Origin: Guptibacillus algicola
Lineage (GTDB): Bacteria > Bacillota > Bacilli > Bacillales > Guptibacillaceae
Assembly: GCF_020171805.1 (NCBI RefSeq)
Contig: NZ_JAIVAF010000003.1
Span: 868,001-932,000 of the forward strand
Direction of reading: 5' to 3'
DNA length: 64,000 nucleotides
The position numbers were made by a program, and so were the translations under genes. The notes beneath the pieces were generated by a model. The model ran no database searches, was not told the DNA's origin, and worked only from the letters and a program-made list of their open reading frames with translations. Each line of letters starts with the position of its first letter. Within the stretch, counting starts at the first letter, position 1. This document shows, one piece after another, positions 59,782 to 64,000 of the stretch.

Positions 59782-60828
59782 ATGAGCGTTAAACAATTTC
59801 ACGTAGCAGTAGTTGGAGCAACAGGTGCAGTCGGACAACAAATGATCAAAACACTAGAAGAACGAGATTTTCCGATCTCGACCTTAACGCTCCTTTCATC
59901 ATCACGTTCAGCAGGAACAAAAGTGTCCTTCAAAGGCGAGGAAGTTACTGTTCTAGAAGCAAAGCCTGAATCATTCATTGGCGTCGATTTGGCTTTGTTT
60001 AGTGCTGGTGGAAGTATTTCAAAGCAATTAGCTCCAGCAGCAGTTAGACACGGTGCGATCGTTGTAGATAATACGAGCGCATTCAGAATGAACGAAGATG
60101 TGCCTCTTGTTGTACCGGAAGTAAACGAGAGAGACTTAAGTGATCATAAAGGAATTATCGCAAATCCTAACTGTTCCACGATACAAATGGTTGCTGCACT
60201 AGAACCATTAAAGCAAGCTTATGGACTTAATAAAATCATCGTTTCTACGTACCAAGCTGTCAGTGGTGCAGGAGCGGGTGCCGTAACGGAGATGAAAGAA
60301 CAGTCCAAAGCAATGCTAGAAGGACAATCTCATACACCTGAGTATTTGCCAGTCAAAGGTGATAAGAAACACTATCCGATCGCATTCAATGCAATTCCTC
60401 AAATAGATGTTTTTGAAGAAAACGGATTTACCTACGAAGAAATGAAGATGATAAATGAAACGAAGAAAATTATGCATGATGCTGAACTTGAAGTAGCAGC
60501 AACATGTGTACGTCTTCCAATCGAAACCGGTCATGCTGAATCAGTATATATTGAAGTTGGCAATGATGATGTTTCTGTAGAACAGATCAGAGAATTATTA
60601 CGTAACGCTCCTGGTGTAACGCTACAAGACGATCCAACGAATCAGGTATATCCAATGCCTCTCGATGCTGTTGGGAAGCCTGATGTTTTCGTAGGACGTA
60701 TCAGAAAAGATCTCGATCGAAAAAATGGCTTTCATATGTGGATTGTCTCTGATAATCTACTGAAGGGGGCAGCGTGGAACTCTGTTCAAATCGCGGAAAG
60801 TCTTGCGGCCCTAAATATATTGAAATAG
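59782..60828 (+). CDS. asd: Aspartate-semialdehyde dehydrogenase
   Basis: Reduces aspartyl phosphate to aspartate semialdehyde, 348 residues, for lysine, diaminopimelate, threonine and methionine. The cofactor motif VVGATGAVGQQ starts at residue 10, and the catalytic cysteine is Cys131 in IIANPNCSTIQMV. The ORF opens at 59755, but GGAAGGAGA precedes the ATG at 59782, giving MSVKQFHVAVVGATGAVG. dapG follows after 20 nt. Confidence 0.96.
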   Translation: MSVKQFHVAVVGATGAVGQQMIKTLEERDFPISTLTLLSSSRSAGTKVSFKGEEVTVLEAKPESFIGVDLALFSAGGSISKQLAPAAVRHGAIVVDNTSAFRMNEDVPLVVPEVNERDLSDHKGIIANPNCSTIQMVAALEPLKQAYGLNKIIVSTYQAVSGAGAGAVTEMKEQSKAMLEGQSHTPEYLPVKGDKKHYPIAFNAIPQIDVFEENGFTYEEMKMINETKKIMHDAELEVAATCVRLPIETGHAESVYIEVGNDDVSVEQIRELLRNAPGVTLQDDPTNQVYPMPLDAVGKPDVFVGRIRKDLDRKNGFHMWIVSDNLLKGAAWNSVQIAESLAALNILK

Positions 60829-60848
60829 ACTGAAGAAGGTGTGCGAAA

Positions 60849-62105
60849 ATGAAAGTCATCGTCCAGAAGTTTGGTGGCACTTCATTAAAAAGTGAAGACG
60901 GAAGAAATCGAGCAGTTAATCATATAAAAGATGCAGTAAAAGATGGCTACAAAGTCGTTGTAGTAGTATCAGCTATGGGTCGTTTTGGCGATCCTTATGC
61001 AACAGACACGTTGCTCGGATTAATAGGTGATCGTAAACGAAAAGTGACTTCAAGAGAATATGATTTACTCGTGTCTTGTGGCGAGAGTATTTCATCGGTT
61101 GTATTTTCCAACATGCTTCTTGAAGAAAATTTGAAAGCAACGGCCTATACTGGTGGTCAGGCTGGATTCATTACAACTGGTGAACACAGTAAAGCACGTA
61201 TTCTTGAAATGAGGACAGAGCGTTTATCCGAGGAACTAAAGGCTATGGATGTCGTTGTTGTCACTGGCTTTCAAGGGATAACTGAAAAAGGAGACGTCAC
61301 AACGCTTGGAAGAGGTGGCAGCGATACTTCTGCTGCAGCTCTCGGAGCAGCACTCTCTGCTGAGTGGGTAGACATCTTTACAGACGTGGAAGGAATTATG
61401 ACGGCTGACCCTCGACTAGTGGAAAAAGCACGTCCTCTTTCAATCGTCACCTACAATGAAGTGTGCAACATGGCGTATCAAGGGGCAAAAGTCATTCACC
61501 CAAGAGCGGTAGAAATAGCGATGCAGTCAAAGGTTCCGCTTAGAATCCGTTCAACGTATTCTTCTTCGACTGGAACGCTTGTTACCTCGATGAAAGGTAA
61601 TCCTGCTGGTGAACAGGTGGTAGACAGACTGATTACTGGAATTGCACACGTAAACGGTGTTTCACAGATAAAAGTTTTTGCCAAAGAAGGGCAATACGAC
61701 TTACAGTCAAAAGTGTTTAAAGCGATGGCACTCGAAGGCATCAGCGTGGACTTCATCAACATTAGTCCAACAGGTGTCGTGTACACTGTCATGGAAGAAA
61801 TGACAGAAAAAGCAGTAGAAACGTTAAATGAAATGGGTTATGATCCTGTTATCATCAAAAACTGCGCGAAGGTTTCTGCTGTAGGAGCTGGAATGAGCGG
61901 AGTACCTGGTGTAACGTCGAAAATAGTTGAGGCGTTAGCTGGGCAAAACATCGATATTCTTCAATCAGCAGACTCTCATACAACGATCTGGGTACTTGTA
62001 AAACAGAGCGATCTTTCTGCGGCCGTAAATGCACTGCATGAAACGTTCTATTTACACCTAGAACCGGGTACTGAAGAAGTAGAACCTATAATGGATCAGC
62101 GATAA
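60849..62105 (+). CDS. dapG: Aspartokinase I, DapG type
   Basis: Phosphorylates aspartate, 418 residues. The Bacillus homologue is inhibited by diaminopimelate. The kinase domain starts VIVQKFGGTSLKSEDGR and contains FTDVEGIMTADPR. Two C-terminal ACT domains are seen (SQIKVFAKEGQYDLQSKVFK; KVSAVGAGMSGVPGVTSKI). It is about 14 residues longer than the Bacillus subtilis protein because of a tail ending in EEVEPIMDQR. Its place between asd and dapA supports the diaminopimelate-linked isozyme. Confidence 0.95.
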   Translation: MKVIVQKFGGTSLKSEDGRNRAVNHIKDAVKDGYKVVVVVSAMGRFGDPYATDTLLGLIGDRKRKVTSREYDLLVSCGESISSVVFSNMLLEENLKATAYTGGQAGFITTGEHSKARILEMRTERLSEELKAMDVVVVTGFQGITEKGDVTTLGRGGSDTSAAALGAALSAEWVDIFTDVEGIMTADPRLVEKARPLSIVTYNEVCNMAYQGAKVIHPRAVEIAMQSKVPLRIRSTYSSSTGTLVTSMKGNPAGEQVVDRLITGIAHVNGVSQIKVFAKEGQYDLQSKVFKAMALEGISVDFINISPTGVVYTVMEEMTEKAVETLNEMGYDPVIIKNCAKVSAVGAGMSGVPGVTSKIVEALAGQNIDILQSADSHTTIWVLVKQSDLSAAVNALHETFYLHLEPGTEEVEPIMDQR

Positions 62106-62128
62106 CCCAAAAGCAAGGAGTGGTAGTA

Positions 62129-62995
62129 GTGAATTTTGGAAAAGTACTTACAGCAATGGTGACACCTTTCGATCGAAAAGGTTATGTCGATTTCACCAAA
62201 ACAGAGCAACTAATCAATTACCTTATTAACAACGGCTCAGACGGTCTAGTAGTCGCAGGTACAACTGGTGAATCACCAACACTAACTTCAGAAGAAAAAA
62301 TTGCGTTATTCAAGCAATCAGTGAAATGTGCAAACGGACGAATTCCGATCATCGCAGGAACAGGTAGTAATAATACTCATGCAACGATCGAGCTTACAAA
62401 GAAGGCTGAAGCGACTGGTGTCGATGCTGTAATGATCGTATCTCCATATTACAGTAAGCCAGGTCAACGAGGTCTTTATGAGCATTTCAAAGCTGTTGCT
62501 GAGGCAACAAAGCTACCAGTAATGATCTATAACATCCCAGGAAGATCAGTAGTGAATATGACTGCTGATACGATCGTAGAACTTTCTAAGATCGAAAACA
62601 TCGTTTCTGTTAAAGAAGCTAGCGGTGATCTTGATCAAATTACTGAAATTATAAGCCGCACTGACGATTCGTTCACCGTATACAGTGGGGACGATGGGCT
62701 TACGTTGCCAATCGTTTCGATTGGAGGAGATGGCGTCATTTCAGTCGCTTCTCACGTACTAGGGAACGAAATGCAAGAAATGCTCAATGCATATCATGCA
62801 GGAGACGTAAAAGAAGCTTCAGCTATTCATAGGAAAATTCTTCCTATCATGAATGAGCTCTTTAAAGCTCCTAGTCCTTCCCCTGTGAAAACAGCACTTC
62901 AACTAAGTGGCATCGATGTTGGTAGCGTTCGTCTACCTATGCTACCGCTAACAGCTGAGGAACGTTCTTCCCTTGCTGCTGTGTTAAATAAATAA
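62129..62995 (+). CDS. dapA: 4-hydroxy-tetrahydrodipicolinate synthase
   Basis: Condenses pyruvate with aspartate semialdehyde, 288 residues, giving the shared precursor of diaminopimelate, lysine and dipicolinate. The Schiff-base lysine is Lys162 in SVKEASGDLDQI; Tyr134 (VMIYNIPGRS) and GTTGESPTLTSEEK are present. A GTG at 62120 is in frame, but AAGGAGTGG better serves the GTG at 62129, which gives the Bacillus start MNFGKVLTAMVTPFD. Confidence 0.96.
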   Translation: MNFGKVLTAMVTPFDRKGYVDFTKTEQLINYLINNGSDGLVVAGTTGESPTLTSEEKIALFKQSVKCANGRIPIIAGTGSNNTHATIELTKKAEATGVDAVMIVSPYYSKPGQRGLYEHFKAVAEATKLPVMIYNIPGRSVVNMTADTIVELSKIENIVSVKEASGDLDQITEIISRTDDSFTVYSGDDGLTLPIVSIGGDGVISVASHVLGNEMQEMLNAYHAGDVKEASAIHRKILPIMNELFKAPSPSPVKTALQLSGIDVGSVRLPMLPLTAEERSSLAAVLNK

Positions 62996-63004
62996 AAGTC
63001 TATT

Positions 63005-63033
63005 AGTAGGCGCGTGTTGCGTCTGCTTTTTTC
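63005..63033 (+). terminator. Terminator after dapA
   Basis: AGTAGGCGC (63005-63013) pairs with GCGTCTGCT (63019-63027), two wobbles, followed by a T-run. It fills much of the 113-bp gap where Bacillus subtilis has rnjB. Confidence 0.8.
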
Positions 63034-63046
63034 TTTTTCTTAGCTT

Positions 63047-63077
63047 TGAATTGAAAAACACGTCATCGTTCATACTA
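63047..63077 (+). promoter_or_regulatory. Candidate sigma-G promoter of tepA
   Basis: TGAATT (63047-63052), an 18-bp spacer, and CATACTA (63071-63077) resemble the forespore sigma-G form (TGHATR, 17-18 bp, CATAMTA). The -10 match is exact and the -35 differs at one base. It lies 31 nt before the tepA start. Confidence 0.5.
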
Positions 63078-63108
63078 CTATTACCAGAGTGAGGAAGGAG
63101 AACTCAGT

Positions 63109-63870
63109 ATGAACAACGAACAGAACGATCAGAATGAAACACCGAATCCAGCAGGGCAACCTGAACCAAAAAAAGATGATCAGTCGAAATCAACGCTTGT
63201 AGATAAAATTCAACAGTTAGGCCAAACAAATGTCCCGAGTATGGAACATTCTAACATTCATTGTTTGACGATTGTTGGCCAAATAGAGGGGCACGTACAA
63301 TTACCTCCCCAAAACAAAACAACAAAATACGAGCACCTTATTCCCCAGATCGTAGCCATTGAGCAAAATCCAAAAATCGAAGGTGTATTGATCTTGTTGA
63401 ATACAGTTGGTGGAGATGTTGAAGCGGGATTAGCGATATCAGAGATGATTGCATCGCTATCAAAACCTTGCGTATCAATCGTGTTAGGAGGAGGACACTC
63501 AATCGGAGTGCCGATCGCTGTTGCAGCTAACTATTCGTTTATTGCAGAAACAGCTACAATGACGATTCACCCAGTACGGTTAACAGGCCTAGTTATCGGT
63601 GTACCTCAAACGTTTGAGTATTTGGACAAGATGCAAGAACGCGTCGTAAGTTTTGTTACGCGACATTCCAATATTACAGAAGATAAGTTTAAAGAGCTTA
63701 TGTTTTCAAGGGGTAATTTAACAAGAGATATTGGGACAAATGTAGTTGGTCAAGATGCGGTGAGTTACGGTTTAATCGACGAGGTAGGAGCAGTTGGGCA
63801 AGCGATGAAGAAGCTAAATCAGTACATTGAAGAATATAAGGGAACACAGGAAGGAGAAGTTGTGCAGTGA
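63109..63870 (+). CDS. tepA: ClpP-like serine protease TepA
   Basis: ClpP/SppA-type protease, 253 residues (YmfB). The Bacillus subtilis protein has been linked to spore outgrowth and loss of small acid-soluble spore proteins. A charged, disordered N-terminal region (1-30) precedes the protease fold. The likely catalytic pair is Ser131 in GGGHSIGVP and His154 in TIHPVRLTG. The frame ends in a GTGA overlap with ylzJ. ATG at 63109 follows GGAAGGAGAA. Confidence 0.93.
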   Translation: MNNEQNDQNETPNPAGQPEPKKDDQSKSTLVDKIQQLGQTNVPSMEHSNIHCLTIVGQIEGHVQLPPQNKTTKYEHLIPQIVAIEQNPKIEGVLILLNTVGGDVEAGLAISEMIASLSKPCVSIVLGGGHSIGVPIAVAANYSFIAETATMTIHPVRLTGLVIGVPQTFEYLDKMQERVVSFVTRHSNITEDKFKELMFSRGNLTRDIGTNVVGQDAVSYGLIDEVGAVGQAMKKLNQYIEEYKGTQEGEVVQ

Positions 63871-64000
63871 TTTTATACACAATTCTTCCTCATGAAGCCG
63901 TGTTCCCAACTGAACAAAGTGCTTATGACCAGCAACAGGTAATCGACTGGAACGGTGTTCAGCTTGTTGTGGAACGCACCGCACATAGTGAATGCAGAGT
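63867..64000 (+). CDS. ylzJ: YlzJ-like protein, 5' part (3' end outside window)
   Basis: The frame opens at a GTG that overlaps the tepA stop (GTGA) and runs to the window end. The visible part starts [20 protein letters not shown] and resembles the small YlzJ family found between tepA and the spoIIIE-type translocase gene in Bacilli. Function is unknown. About 44 of an expected 70 or so residues are seen. Confidence 0.8.
   Translation, partial: MILYTILPHEAVFPTEQSAYDQQQVIDWNGVQLVVERTAHSECR

Noticed and set aside
1-64000. Search for CRISPR arrays, tRNA or rRNA genes, insertion sequences, phage genes or toxin-antitoxin pairs
   Set aside because: No repeat array, tRNA-like fold, transposase or foreign gene cluster was seen. 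Coding content and order are those of conserved Bacillaceae core genome throughout.

Overview
The window is a 64 kb stretch of the chromosome of a low-to-mid GC, endospore-forming member of the Bacillaceae. Gene order and protein sequence closely follow the yloV-to-ylzJ region of Bacillus subtilis. Sporulation genes (dipicolinate synthase dpaAB, ymxH, tepA) support a spore former. The genus cannot be fixed from the sequence; it is not B. subtilis itself, because several local differences in gene content are visible. Nearly every gene is on the + strand. The single exception is a small DUF1128 (UPF0435) gene between rnc and smc.

Layout. (1) 1-9.2 kb: end of fakA, the two serine dehydratase subunits, recG, then the fatty-acid/phospholipid cluster fapR-plsX-fabD-fabG-acpP behind a promoter that overlaps a FapR-type operator, then rnc. 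(2) 9.3-21.4 kb: DUF1128 (minus), smc, ftsY, ylxM-ffh (SRP pathway), rpsP-khpA-ylqD-rimM-trmD-rplS (ribosome and tRNA maturation), a type I signal peptidase, rbgA, rnhB, and an unrecognised 56-residue ORF. (3) 21.8-32.1 kb: sucCD, dprA, topA-trmFO-xerC-hslVU-codY. (4) 32.2-45.6 kb: rpsB, tsf, pyrH-frr, uppS-cdsA-dxr-rseP, proS, polC. (5) 45.6-55.3 kb: rimP-nusA-rnpM-ylxQ-infB-ylxP-rbfA, truB-ribF, rpsO, pnp. (6) 55.4-64 kb: ylxY, a M16 peptidase, ymxH, dpaAB, asd-dapG-dapA, tepA and the start of ylzJ.

The genes cover lipid synthesis, chromosome segregation and replication, protein targeting, translation and ribosome assembly, RNA turnover, and the aspartate route to diaminopimelate and dipicolinate. 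Clear vegetative promoters, candidate sigma-K and sigma-G promoters, about twenty Rho-independent hairpins and several structured mRNA leaders (rplS, rpsO, rimP-nusA, rpsB) separate the transcription units.

This is conserved core genome. I see no phage, insertion sequence, CRISPR array, rRNA or tRNA gene, and no convincing undescribed multigene system. The points most worth a second look are: a prolyl-tRNA synthetase whose editing domain is shortened and lacks its known key residues; a structured rpsO leader that looks like an S15 target; an attenuator-like hairpin before rimP-nusA; a minus-strand DUF1128 gene inside the rnc-smc junction; the absence of the fla/che operon between codY and rpsB and of rnjB between dapA and tepA; and the unknown 56-residue acidic ORF before sucC.
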